DNA of 64,000 bases from CBDCNP01 sp965222425 (lineage in GTDB: Bacteria; Acidobacteriota; Vicinamibacteria; Marinacidobacterales; DATDRI01): contig CBDCTW010000018.1 in NCBI GenBank assembly GCA_965222425.1, forward strand, positions 616,492 through 680,491, in the 5' to 3' direction. Position 1 is the first letter of the stretch. Every line of letters starts with the position of its first letter. The notes beneath the pieces are model-generated. The model was not told the origin of the DNA. It worked only from the letters and a program-made list of their open reading frames with translations, and made no database searches. Below are positions 26,416 through 34,858 of the stretch, one piece after another. Both the position numbers and the translations under genes were made by a program.

Positions 26416-27609
26416 TCAGGGGGTCGAGCCCATCTCGACGTCGCGATGGGCGATTTGGAAGGCTTGCAGCGCCTCGGTGATCTGCTCCGCCGAATGAGTC
26501 GCCATCGCTGCTACCCGCAACCGGCTGGTCCCCTGAGGCACTGTGGGAGGCCGGATACCATGAACAAGGATGCCTTCCTCCAGCAGTCGGCGCGCGAAGG
26601 TCATCGTACGACCAGCGTCGCCGATGACGACGGGAACGATATGGGCCTCCGATTCGAGGGTGGAGAGTCCGAAACCGCGAAACCCCGCTCGCAGCCGCTC
26701 CGCGTTTCGGCGGAGTGCCCCGCGTCGCTCGGGCTCGTTCTCCACAATATCCAGGGCGGCTAGAGAGGCCGCGGCCACGGCCGGAGGAAGGGCGGTCGTG
26801 AACATCAGCATGCGCGATCGGTTGACGAGATGCTCGATGAGCGTTTCGGAGCCGGCGACGAACGCACCAAAGCTTCCCAAGGCTTTCCCCATCGTGCCCA
26901 TGGTGACGTCCACCTGTCCGGTGAGACCGAAGTGCTCGATCGCGCCGCTTCCTCCGGGGCCGAGGCACCCGATGGCGTGGGCTTCATCGACCATCGTCCA
27001 AGCTCGGTAGCGGCGAGCTAGGGCCACGATATCCGGAAGGGGAGCCAGATCGCCGGCCATCGAGAATAGGCCGTCCGTCACGATGAGCTTGTTGCGGGCG
27101 GTGCTCGCCCCGAGGAGCTGGTCGAGATGCTTCAGGTCCCGGTGGCGGAAGACGTGCGTATCGGCCCGAGAGAAACGACAGGCATCGATGATCGAAGCGT
27201 GGTTCAGCTCGTCGGAGAAAACGGCGTCCGTTGGACCGACGAGCGAGGTAATCGTGCCTACGTTGGCCACGTACCCGGTGTTAAAGACGACGGCGCGCTC
27301 ACAGCCCGTTAGGCGTGCGAGACGTTGCTCGAGCCGTTCATGCAACGCCATCGTGCCGGAGACGTGGCGTGATGCGCCGGCGCTCGTTCCCAGCTCGAGG
27401 GACGCTTCGGCGGCGGCACTGCGCAGACGTGGATCGGCGGCAAGGCCCAAGTAGTTGTTGGAGCAGAGAAGCAAGACCTCTCGGCGCTCCCCGGTGTCCG
27501 GATCTTCCAGCTGAACCGACGGCCCCTGAGGCCCGTGCACGATGCGGAATCTCCGGTAGAGTCCCGCCTCGCACACCGCCTCCAGACATTTCTCGAGAAA
27601 TGTCTCCAT
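26416..27609 (-). CDS. Alpha-oxoamine synthase (BioF / 2-amino-3-ketobutyrate ligase type)
   Basis: A 397-residue PLP enzyme that condenses an acyl-CoA with an amino acid. Visible landmarks are LLLCSNNYLGLAADPRL, SAGASRHVSGTMALHERLE, VFNTGYVANVGTI, SDELNHASIIDACRFS, VDEAHAIGCLGPGG, and MGTMGKALGSFGAFV with the PLP Lys. No bio, tdh or sphingolipid genes are adjacent, so it could make 8-amino-7-oxononanoate, 2-amino-3-ketobutyrate or a sphingoid base; the family is certain, the substrate is not. It has a separate start 1.1 kb from the pgk promoter and is not in that operon. Confidence 0.85.
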   Translation of the reverse strand: METFLEKCLEAVCEAGLYRRFRIVHGPQGPSVQLEDPDTGERREVLLLCSNNYLGLAADPRLRSAAAEASLELGTSAGASRHVSGTMALHERLEQRLARLTGCERAVVFNTGYVANVGTITSLVGPTDAVFSDELNHASIIDACRFSRADTHVFRHRDLKHLDQLLGASTARNKLIVTDGLFSMAGDLAPLPDIVALARRYRAWTMVDEAHAIGCLGPGGSGAIEHFGLTGQVDVTMGTMGKALGSFGAFVAGSETLIEHLVNRSRMLMFTTALPPAVAAASLAALDIVENEPERRGALRRNAERLRAGFRGFGLSTLESEAHIVPVVIGDAGRTMTFARRLLEEGILVHGIRPPTVPQGTSRLRVAAMATHSAEQITEALQAFQIAHRDVEMGSTP

Positions 27610-27686
27610 CAGCTCCTTTGGGAATAACGCGAAGTTTTTGATCCCACGGAAGGCTTGCCGTCAAACTTCACGAGAGCGGCGAAACT

Positions 27687-28208
27687 TCATTTCCGAAGCG
27701 GCGGAAGCTCTTCGCCCTCGGGAACGAACTTCAGCGCCACGCCGTTGTTGCACCACCTTTGGCCGGTCGGAGCGGGGCCGTCATTGAATATGTGACCCTG
27801 ATGGCCGCCACACCGAATGCAGTGATATTCCGTCCTCGGCAGGACCAGTTTGAAATCTCTCTTCGTACCGGTGCGGCCCTCGATCGGGCGGGAGAAGCTC
27901 GGCCAGCCGGTGCCGCTGTCGAATTTGGTTTCCGACTTGAATAGAGCAAGGTAGCAAGCGGCGCAGATGAAAGTTCCCTTGCGTTTCTCGTTGTCCAAGG
28001 GGCTTGTGAAGGCTCGTTCCGTCCCGTCTTTGAAGAGCACTCGATAGGCATCCTCGTCGAGGAGCTCGCGCCACTCTTTTTCCGATTTCTCCAGCTTCTT
28101 GATTTCCTCTTGGGCGGAGTCCATAGGTATGCCTTCCTTCGTTTGTCCCAACCACGCGGGGAGTACGAGGCCTAGTCCCGCTGTCTTGAAGAAGTCCCTT
28201 CTGTCCAC
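27687..28208 (-). CDS. msrB: Peptide-methionine (R)-S-oxide reductase with Tat-type leader
   Basis: Reduces methionine-R-sulfoxide in proteins. After a leader with the twin-arginine pattern DRRDFFKTAGLGLVLPAWL, the SelR domain shows CAACYLALF and CIRCGGHQGH (zinc CXXC pairs), SGTGWPSF, and the catalytic Cys in RWCNNGVAL. GTG 28208 follows AGGAGGTGCTCA, a good ribosome site at seven bases, and opens the Tat leader exactly. Export suggests repair of envelope proteins. In many bacteria the catalytic residue is Cys as here; no UGA is involved. Confidence 0.93.
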   Translation of the reverse strand: MDRRDFFKTAGLGLVLPAWLGQTKEGIPMDSAQEEIKKLEKSEKEWRELLDEDAYRVLFKDGTERAFTSPLDNEKRKGTFICAACYLALFKSETKFDSGTGWPSFSRPIEGRTGTKRDFKLVLPRTEYHCIRCGGHQGHIFNDGPAPTGQRWCNNGVALKFVPEGEELPPLRK

Positions 28209-28298
28209 TGAGCACCTCCTGACCGAACTACTCTCGACGGCTCCGGGCGACTGATCGCCCTCCAATCGCGAATGCAAGTATAGCGCGGAACGAAGTTC

Positions 28299-28328
28299 TT
28301 GCTTGCCAAGGATGTCATCATCTATACT
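28299..28328 (+). promoter_or_regulatory. btuB promoter, TTGCTT-N18-TATACT
   Basis: TTGCTT (28299-28304), an 18-base spacer and TATACT (28323-28328) lie just upstream of the cobalamin riboswitch. The -35 is imperfect, the -10 is strong. Confidence 0.6.
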
Positions 28329-28349
28329 GCCGCCGACAACTGAATACGA

Positions 28350-28500
28350 ACAGACTCAGGTGCCCGATACGCGGGGTAATAGGGAATGGGGTGAAATGCC
28401 CCAACGGCCCACGCCACTGTGACAGGAAAGCCGGCCGCCGCCGCCGGCGACGATCCTCAAGTCAGGAAACCTGCCTGAGCCCAGAAGTCGGGGCACTCTT
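28350..28500 (+). promoter_or_regulatory. Cobalamin riboswitch
   Basis: Conserved aptamer elements occur in order: GGTAATAGGGAATGGGGTGA, AATGCCCCAACGG, the GCCACTGTGA core, the GC-rich variable arm, and the B12-box GTCAGGAAACCTGCCTGAG (28461-28479). It is followed by an intrinsic terminator, so the likely mode is transcription termination when adenosyl- or methylcobalamin is bound. It precedes btuB and the remains of a cobalamin uptake and salvage operon. Confidence 0.95.
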
Positions 28501-28537
28501 CGATGGGAAGAGTCCGGTTTCGAGGGCAGGAATCATC

Positions 28538-28582
28538 AAGCTCCTCGTTCTTTCTTCCCTGGAAGAGTGAGGAGCTTTTTCT
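28538..28582 (+). terminator. Intrinsic terminator of the cobalamin riboswitch
   Basis: AAGCTCCTC (28538-28546) pairs with GAGGAGCTT (28569-28577), the inner loop adds a CTTCC/GGAAG stem, and TTTTTCT follows. It lies between the aptamer and the btuB start and is therefore the expression platform. Confidence 0.85.
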
Positions 28583-28680
28583 ATATGCCTCCTCACTCTC
28601 CCAGCCTGCCGCCGAGACCCCACTCCGCTCGTCCGGATCTTCAACGACGTCCGAAGGGCGTCAGAGTGGGAGGTCTACTG

Positions 28681-30978
28681 ATGGAGGCGAAGCTCTTACT
28701 TGCAGTCGTTCTTTGGACTCTAGGGGTTGCAACTCTATCCGCCACACAGCAAACGGTCGGCACCATCAAGGTGCGCGTCCAGGATCCGCAGCGCGCGATG
28801 ATCGCTCACGGCAAGGTATCTCTTTTCACGCGCGACAACCGCGTGCGGCTTTCCGTGCGCACTGACGAGTCGGGTGAGTATCGATTCGAACGTCTCGCCG
28901 CCGGAGAGTACTTGATCAACGCGGAGGCGCCAGGGTTTTCCCGCGCCGAAGTGCAAGCCATTACTTTGGCCAACGGCGGTTCTGTGACCGTAGACTTCAA
29001 GCTGAAGTTGGCTGCCCTTCAGGAGAACGTCGTGGTTACCGCGTCCGGCAGCGCGCAGACGGTGGATCAGGTCTCGAAGGCTATCACCGTAGTGGAAGAG
29101 AAAGAGATCGATGCGCGCAATGAGTTCTCGATCCCGGAGGTCCTCCGCACGGTTCCCGGCTTACGTGTCCAGCAGTTGGGTGGACCGGGAGCTTTCGTTT
29201 CCATCAAGATGCGGGGCCTGCGCAGCGAGGACACCGCGGTCTTATTGGATGGCTTCCGACTCCGAGACGCTGCGTCGACCCAGGGGGATGCTTCCGCGTT
29301 CATGAACAGTTTGGTGGTGACCGATCTCGAACGCATCGAAGTGGTGCGCGGCTCCGGCTCGTCGCTCTATGGGACCAACGCGATCGGTGGAGTCATTAAT
29401 ATCGTAACCACCGAGGGTGGTGGGCCTCCACGGGGCAGCTTGCTTTTCGAGGGTGGCTCGCTCGACTTTTTGCGCGGGCGGGCGCGGATCGCGGGAGGGT
29501 TCAATGAAGACCGCGTGACCTATAGCATCGGTCTTACGCACCTGAACGTCGGGGAGGGGTTGGACGGTGACGACGAAGCGAAGAACACCAGCGTGCAAGG
29601 GCAGATCCGATGGCGACCCTCCGCCACGGCGACGCTTTCCGCAAGGCTCTACATCGCGGACGCGTTCTCCAAGATCAACGAGACGCCTCAATTAATAGGT
29701 GCAGTTCCCGCCACCGGTATCATCGAGGCGGTGTCTCTGTCGCCATCGGAGGTGAACCGCTTCGAGGATGGCGTACCGCCCTCGGAGCTCGATCTCGGCG
29801 ACGCGAATTTCATTTCGTCCGCGAACGATCCGGACAACACTCGAGACACGCGGTTCGTCTCCACTGCGGTGAGCTTCGAGCACAGGTTTTCAGAGACTTT
29901 TGGCTACTCTCTGGCCTATCACGGCTTGATAAGCGATCGCACGTTCAAGGACGGACCACAAGGCGTATCGTTTGAGCCCAGCCGCGAGACGCTGTCGGAG
30001 TTCGATGGCCGCATCCACACCTTCTACGCACTGGCTGATTTCGAGCTCGGGTCCTGGAATTTCGTCACCGCCGGGTACGAGCTCGAGAGCGAAACCTTCA
30101 TCAACTCCTCGTTCCCGGCGAATCCAGTAGAGAACTCTTCGGTGGACGTGACGCAAAGCAGCAATACGTTTTTCATACAAGATCAGCTGAGTTTTCTTGA
30201 AGGCTCGCTACAGATCTCCGGGGCTTTTCGCGCTCAGTTTTTTTCACTGGATGACCCAATCTTCACCCCGCTAGAGAACGCGCCCTACGGCGGCGTGCAG
30301 GTAGAAGATCCGCCGCGCGCCTTGACCGGAGATGGATCGGTGGCCTATTTCTTTCGGAGCTTGGGCACCAAACTGCGAGCACACGTCGGAAATGGGTACC
30401 GCGCGCCCTCGCTGTTCGAGCGTTTCGGCACTTTTTTCAGCACGTTTGGATACTCGGTCTTTGGGGATCCGCGGCTCAAGCCGGAGCGCTCGCTTGGTTA
30501 CGATATCGGAGTGGACCAGGCGTTTCTTCGTCAGCGCGTAAGCCTGTCGGCAACGTTTTTCGACACCCGTCTCAAGCAGGTCATTATTTTCGATTTCACC
30601 GGCGCCATTGACCCGGCCACCGATCCGTTCGGGCGCTTTTTTGGTTACCGCGGAGTCGACGGCGGAAGCGCTAGGGGACTGGAACTGAGCTCTGCGACGA
30701 CTCTGACTGAGTCCCTGCACTTCACCGTCGCCTACACTTACACCGACACGGAACCGCCTGCCGGACGGGATGAGGCGCTTACGCAGGCGTTCGTCATTCC
30801 GAAGCATCAGTTTTCGCTGGTAGCGACGCAGTATCTCGCTCGCGATCTTTACGTGAACTTCGAGCTCACCGCGTCCGATGGTTACTTCGCGCCGGTTTTC
30901 GATCCGGTGACGTTCGTGAGCCGGACTTACCGCTTCGGAGGCATTGTGAAGGCAGACTTAGGTGCCAGCTACACCTAG
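28681..30978 (+). CDS. btuB: TonB-dependent cobalamin receptor, amber codon 43 residues before the natural end
   Basis: ATG 28681 follows GGGAGGT and opens a signal peptide (LLLAVVLWTLGVATLSA). A carboxypeptidase-like domain, a plug (ITVVEEKEIDARNEFSIPEVL, GLRSEDTAVLLDGFRLRD, SSLYGTNAIGGVINIVT) and a barrel follow. The frame ends at TAG 30976-30978 within the last strands. Reading on in frame gives PLVGAKGVRFFGKVENLFD, RENFESGFRTPGRTAV, AGAAFQF and a TAA at 31105-31107: exactly the missing C-terminus with its terminal Phe. So a single substitution has removed the last 42 residues and the barrel-assembly signal. The riboswitch upstream identifies cobalamin as substrate. Confidence 0.9.
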   Translation: MEAKLLLAVVLWTLGVATLSATQQTVGTIKVRVQDPQRAMIAHGKVSLFTRDNRVRLSVRTDESGEYRFERLAAGEYLINAEAPGFSRAEVQAITLANGGSVTVDFKLKLAALQENVVVTASGSAQTVDQVSKAITVVEEKEIDARNEFSIPEVLRTVPGLRVQQLGGPGAFVSIKMRGLRSEDTAVLLDGFRLRDAASTQGDASAFMNSLVVTDLERIEVVRGSGSSLYGTNAIGGVINIVTTEGGGPPRGSLLFEGGSLDFLRGRARIAGGFNEDRVTYSIGLTHLNVGEGLDGDDEAKNTSVQGQIRWRPSATATLSARLYIADAFSKINETPQLIGAVPATGIIEAVSLSPSEVNRFEDGVPPSELDLGDANFISSANDPDNTRDTRFVSTAVSFEHRFSETFGYSLAYHGLISDRTFKDGPQGVSFEPSRETLSEFDGRIHTFYALADFELGSWNFVTAGYELESETFINSSFPANPVENSSVDVTQSSNTFFIQDQLSFLEGSLQISGAFRAQFFSLDDPIFTPLENAPYGGVQVEDPPRALTGDGSVAYFFRSLGTKLRAHVGNGYRAPSLFERFGTFFSTFGYSVFGDPRLKPERSLGYDIGVDQAFLRQRVSLSATFFDTRLKQVIIFDFTGAIDPATDPFGRFFGYRGVDGGSARGLELSSATTLTESLHFTVAYTYTDTEPPAGRDEALTQAFVIPKHQFSLVATQYLARDLYVNFELTASDGYFAPVFDPVTFVSRTYRFGGIVKADLGASYT

Positions 30979-31171
30979 CCGCTCGTCGGGGCCAAGGGCG
31001 TCCGTTTCTTTGGCAAAGTCGAGAATTTATTCGACCGGGAGAACTTCGAGAGCGGTTTTCGCACGCCAGGTCGAACCGCGGTTGCTGGGGCGGCTTTCCA
31101 GTTCTAACCGGAACCGGAGCAAGAAGACAATGTCGCACCCTCGAATATAGTGGACCGCAGCGTGGGTCGGG

Positions 31172-31870
31172 TTGATCCTCCTCCTCGCCGGGGAGCTCGA
31201 GGCCAGGGTCGAGCCGAAGTTCCCACGAGCCATTATTTCACTCTCGCCCAACGTCACGGAGATTCTCTATGGCGTCGGCGCCTTCGACCGCGTGGTAGCC
31301 GTTTCCAGCTCTTGCGAGTATCCGCCTCAGGCAAAGGACCTGCCGAAGGTAGGGGGCTGGCAGAATACCAGTCTGGAGCGCGTCGCATCGCTCGAGCCGG
31401 ATCTCGTGATCATGACCGACGCGCAAGCGCCGTTCGTCCAAGACCACCTACAGGCACTTGGCATCCGGAGCTTGGTCGTTGGCAGTCAGTCTCTCGACGA
31501 CGTTTTTTCGTCCATAGCGGAGATTGGTCGTGCGGTGGGGCGGGTCGCGGAAGGCGAACGATTGGCGGAGCACGTTCGAGGCGAGCTTGAAGATGTTCGC
31601 CGACGGACCGCCGGTCTGCCGCGACCGCGCGTGCTCTCCGCCGCGGCGGATTTGCGATTGCGTCATCGAGGGCAAGTGGTGGCTATCGTGACTCATGGTG
31701 GAGTGAATCGCGTCTTGCTCCGTGACGCGCTGGAGATGCCGAAGGCGAGCATCTTCCGTCTGGATCAGTCTTACGCTGCGTTAAGCCTGGTCGACTACTA
31801 CGAGCACGCACCGGTCGTTCGATTTTTCAATGTCGAGCTCGATAAGTTCGACCACCGACCGGAATGTTGA
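31172..31870 (+). CDS. In-frame fusion of BtuF N-terminal half to CobC-type phosphatase C-terminal half
   Basis: Residues about 1-155 match the periplasmic B12-binding protein BtuF (AIISLSPNVTEILYGVGA, SSSCEYPPQAKDLPKVGGW, IMTDAQAPFVQDHLQALGI). From about residue 160 the sequence is the C-terminal third of a histidine phosphatase such as alpha-ribazole phosphatase (RHRGQVVAIVTHGGVNRVLL, the second catalytic His). Neither part is complete: BtuF lacks its second lobe and CobC lacks its N-terminal RHG motif. A deletion has removed the rest, probably with btuC, btuD and cob genes in between. The start is a TTG after an in-frame stop at 31148. Function is unlikely. Confidence 0.8.
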   Translation: MILLLAGELEARVEPKFPRAIISLSPNVTEILYGVGAFDRVVAVSSSCEYPPQAKDLPKVGGWQNTSLERVASLEPDLVIMTDAQAPFVQDHLQALGIRSLVVGSQSLDDVFSSIAEIGRAVGRVAEGERLAEHVRGELEDVRRRTAGLPRPRVLSAAADLRLRHRGQVVAIVTHGGVNRVLLRDALEMPKASIFRLDQSYAALSLVDYYEHAPVVRFFNVELDKFDHRPEC

Positions 31871-32427
31871 CGCTTGTTCTAGGAGGTGCGAGGAGCGGCA
31901 AGAGCCGCTACGCACAGTCCCTCTGTGTGGATTCCCGGAGCGTTATTTTCCTCGCCACGGCCCGTGACGAAGGCGATCCCGAGATGCGTAGTCGCATCGA
32001 CCGACATCGTGCCGAACGCTCCAAACGGTCCGAACAGTCCGGACAGTCCGGACAGTGGAAAACGATTGAAGAGCCACTGGCGGTCGTCGGTGTGGTGCGC
32101 GAGGCGGAGCCTTCGGTCACGATACTTCTGGACTGCGTGACCACCTGGGTTGCGAATCTCGCGTGGGAGCACCGATCGCTTTCGGCGAGGGAGCTCCAGA
32201 ATCTCGTGGTCGAAGAGGTGTCGTCATTGGCGTCAGTCGCCAAGGGGCGCGAAGTCATCGCGGTCAGCAACGAAGTGGGGAGCGGGATCGTGCCGGATCA
32301 TCCTTCCGGACGTCACTTCCGAGACTTACAAGGCGTCGCCAACCAATTTCTTGCACAGGAAGCCGTGCGCGTCGTGCTCATGGTGTCGGGTCTACCGCTT
32401 ACGCTCAAGGACGAACGTTCATCATGA
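31864..32427 (+). CDS. cobU: Adenosylcobinamide kinase / adenosylcobinamide-phosphate guanylyltransferase
   Basis: Activates cobinamide during nucleotide-loop assembly of cobalamin. The 187-residue protein has the P-loop LVLGGARSGKSRYAQSL, a DEGDPEMRSRIDRHRAER segment with the guanylated His, LLDCVTTWVANL, and AVSNEVGSGIVPDHPSGRHFRDLQGVANQFLA (given as its motifs SNEVGSGIVP and GRHFRDLQG). Near residue 55 a 9-bp tandem repeat encodes SEQSGQSGQ. It overlaps the fusion gene upstream by 7 bp. cobS, cobT and cobD are not nearby, so the salvage pathway is incomplete in this window. Confidence 0.9.
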   Translation: MLTLVLGGARSGKSRYAQSLCVDSRSVIFLATARDEGDPEMRSRIDRHRAERSKRSEQSGQSGQWKTIEEPLAVVGVVREAEPSVTILLDCVTTWVANLAWEHRSLSARELQNLVVEEVSSLASVAKGREVIAVSNEVGSGIVPDHPSGRHFRDLQGVANQFLAQEAVRVVLMVSGLPLTLKDERSS

Positions 32428-32503
32428 GGTGACTCACAAATAAGAGACGGAATTCCCAGGGTCAGACCTCCCTCTGAACCCGGCGCCACCCTTTTGTAAC
32501 GGC

Positions 32504-33415
32504 TCAGGTGAGGGGAGCGAAAGCGCTATATGGGATGGGTTTAGGGGCGAGGTCCGGGTGGAGGAGATGCGCCAGGATCTCGACTCCCGTTGCGAGCCTA
32601 GGGGTTGGACGGGAAAAGTAGCTGTTGGCGTCCACGGCGTAGACCTGGCCCTTGTGGACGGCGGGCATGGATTTCCAGCTTCCAGGAAGTCGGGTCGATC
32701 GGAATTCCTTCACTGTCTGCTCGAGACCGTGGCCACAGGGCATCACGACGATCACATCCGGCTTTGTTTCGAGCAGCTCCTCCCAGGTCGACCGTACCGA
32801 ACGTTCGCCGGGTTGGCCGACGACGTCTGTTCCGCCGGCCAGGCTGACCATCTCTGGCACCCAGTGTCCGGCGATGAAAGGCGGGTCGAGCCATTCGATG
32901 CAGAGAACACGCGGGCGCTCGGTGACGGCCCCCACTGCTTGGTCGACTGCGGCTAGCCGTCCTTCAATCTCTTTTAGTAAGGCTTCACCCGCCGCCCTGC
33001 GGTCAGTGGCTTCGGCCACCGTCATGATGTCTTGCCATACGCCTTCGAGCTTGTGGGAATGGAGGGAGATCATGTGCGGGGAACGCGACAAGTTAGTCAG
33101 CGCGGAGCCGAGCTCGCCCGGCGTCACGGCGCACACATGGCAGAGCTCCTGGGTCACGATGATGTCCGGTTCGATCCCCTTGAGAGCCTGGGCGTCGATG
33201 CGATAAAGACTCTCGCCTCGCGCAGCGGCGGCGCTCACCTGCTGATCAATGGAAGCCGCGTCCGTTTCATGAGACAGGCTCGAGTTGACCAGCACCGGTT
33301 TTTCCCGAGCCTCGGGAGGGTAGTCGCACTCGAACGTGACGCCGGCGACCGAATCACCGAGCCCCAAGGCATAGAGGATCTCGGTGGCCGAGGGCAGGAA
33401 GGAGCAGATGCGCAT
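32504..33415 (-). CDS. BtuF-like cobalamin-binding protein without signal peptide
   Basis: A 303-residue class III periplasmic-binding fold: ICSFLPSATEILYALGLGD, FECDYPPEARE, VTQELCHVCAV, RPRVLCIEWLDPPFIAGHWVPE, LETKPDVIVVMPCGHGLE. It lacks any signal peptide, so it would stay in the cytoplasm unless secreted by another route; many genomes encode such forms annotated as cobalamin-binding proteins. It is convergent with cobU. Because the canonical btuF is broken, this is the only complete BtuF-like gene here. Its role is unknown. Confidence 0.8.
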   Translation of the reverse strand: MRICSFLPSATEILYALGLGDSVAGVTFECDYPPEAREKPVLVNSSLSHETDAASIDQQVSAAAARGESLYRIDAQALKGIEPDIIVTQELCHVCAVTPGELGSALTNLSRSPHMISLHSHKLEGVWQDIMTVAEATDRRAAGEALLKEIEGRLAAVDQAVGAVTERPRVLCIEWLDPPFIAGHWVPEMVSLAGGTDVVGQPGERSVRSTWEELLETKPDVIVVMPCGHGLEQTVKEFRSTRLPGSWKSMPAVHKGQVYAVDANSYFSRPTPRLATGVEILAHLLHPDLAPKPIPYSAFAPLT

Positions 33416-33419
33416 CGCT

Positions 33420-34856
33420 CTATTGTATCCGTCTAATTACGCGGCCTGGAGTGACTCCGTCCACGAGCTCGGAATCGCGTACAACGAACACTCCCCCCAC
33501 CAACACGTGCACGAACCCCTCAGAGTACTGCGCGGGTTTTTCGAACGTCGCTCGATCGATGACGCGTTCGAGGTCGAAGATCGCGAGGTCGGCGTCTGCC
33601 CCCACACGGATCCGGCCCTTGTTATTGAACCCGGGCACCGAACCTTCCAGACGCCGCGCCGGCATGAGGCTCATCTTCCGCAGGGCCTCCATGAGGGTTA
33701 AGGTTTTCCTGGTCCGGACGTAGCGCCCGAGTATGCGAGCGAACGTGCCGGCGCCCCGCGGGTGAGCTCGGCCGTTGACGAAGGGCACACCATCGCTCGC
33801 GACCATCACCAAGGGATGACCAACCGCCAGGTCGACCATCTCCTCGGGAATGATATGGCCGATGATCATTCCACCCTGTTTCCGGTAGAGCTTGAAGCTC
33901 TCCTCGTCCAGCCGTTCGCCGGTCGCAACCCACTCGATGTCTCCGAAATCGGCTTCGAATCGTTCTCGCCAACCGTCATTGAAGATGGCCGATTCGATGG
34001 CCGTCGAAACCGCCGTATAAGGGTAAACCTCAGTGGTGACATCGATGCCGTGACTTCGTGCTCCCTCGATCATGTCGAGCACGATCGGCACTTGGCGAAG
34101 ACCGCTGCTCCCGATGTGAACGATATGAACCGAAGCGTCGAGCGACGCAGCGTTCGCGATCATCTCCTGGACCGCTTCGATACTGCTTCCCGGCTCCACC
34201 GCACCGCCGTAACGGATGTGAACGAAGTTCGTCACGCCATGGTTTTGAGCCACCTGAAACATGCGAATGATTTCTCCACGACTCGCTGCCGGGGTGTACT
34301 GAATTCCGTAGCCCACACCAAGAGCGCCCTCGTCCAGGCCCCGTCGGATCAGGCTTCCGATCTCGTCGATCTCGTCCGAGGTCGCAGTTCGGTACGAGAG
34401 GTCCTCACCTTTTTCGGAGCGGCCAGGCAAAACCCTCGCCCGCGCCTCGCTGTGACTGACGGTCGCGCCGTAATGGAGCAAGGCCTGCCCTTCCCGCGCC
34501 TGGTACCATTCCGACACCGGAAAGGCTCCACCTTCCATCTCCAGTGCCGTGGTCACGCCATCCATTGTTTGGAATCGGTTGCTCTCGATGTTTTGGCCGT
34601 GGGCATGCAGATCGATGAATCCAGGCGCCACCACCAACCCGCGAACGTCCACGACCTCGGCGCCTCGGAGTGGCTGAGCGGAAATCGCAGCGATCTTTCT
34701 ATCATGAAGACCGAGGTAGCGAATCGCGTCGAGCCCTGATTCGGGATCCATCACCCGGCCTCCCGCCAGCACGAGATCGAGCGCGGGTGTTTTCTGAGTG
34801 GCTCCGGAAATCGAACCGAAGGCAAGGAGCAGGAGGAAGAGACATCTCGATGTCAC
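33420..34856 (-). CDS. N-acyl-D-amino-acid deacylase-like amidohydrolase
   Basis: A 478-residue exported metal-dependent hydrolase. From GTG 34856 there is a signal peptide (TSRCLFLLLLAFGSISGA), then the barrel with the HxH pair in APGFIDLHAHGQNIES, SHSEARARVLPGR, VNFVHI-like VTNFVHIRYGGAVEPGSS, HIVHIGSSG, TEVYPYTA, and VASDGVPFVNGRAHPRGAGTFARILG (given in parts) with the catalytic Asp. Relatives cleave N-acyl-D-amino acids or D-aminoacylated compounds. The GTG lies two bases after the stop of the MetE-like gene, implying translational coupling to it. Confidence 0.82.
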   Translation of the reverse strand: MTSRCLFLLLLAFGSISGATQKTPALDLVLAGGRVMDPESGLDAIRYLGLHDRKIAAISAQPLRGAEVVDVRGLVVAPGFIDLHAHGQNIESNRFQTMDGVTTALEMEGGAFPVSEWYQAREGQALLHYGATVSHSEARARVLPGRSEKGEDLSYRTATSDEIDEIGSLIRRGLDEGALGVGYGIQYTPAASRGEIIRMFQVAQNHGVTNFVHIRYGGAVEPGSSIEAVQEMIANAASLDASVHIVHIGSSGLRQVPIVLDMIEGARSHGIDVTTEVYPYTAVSTAIESAIFNDGWRERFEADFGDIEWVATGERLDEESFKLYRKQGGMIIGHIIPEEMVDLAVGHPLVMVASDGVPFVNGRAHPRGAGTFARILGRYVRTRKTLTLMEALRKMSLMPARRLEGSVPGFNNKGRIRVGADADLAIFDLERVIDRATFEKPAQYSEGFVHVLVGGVFVVRDSELVDGVTPGRVIRRIQ

Positions 34857-34858
34857 GG

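Noticed and set aside
32007..32056. CRISPR-like short repeats
   Set aside because: They are contiguous 9-bp units in a coding frame, without spacers, and no cas genes are present.
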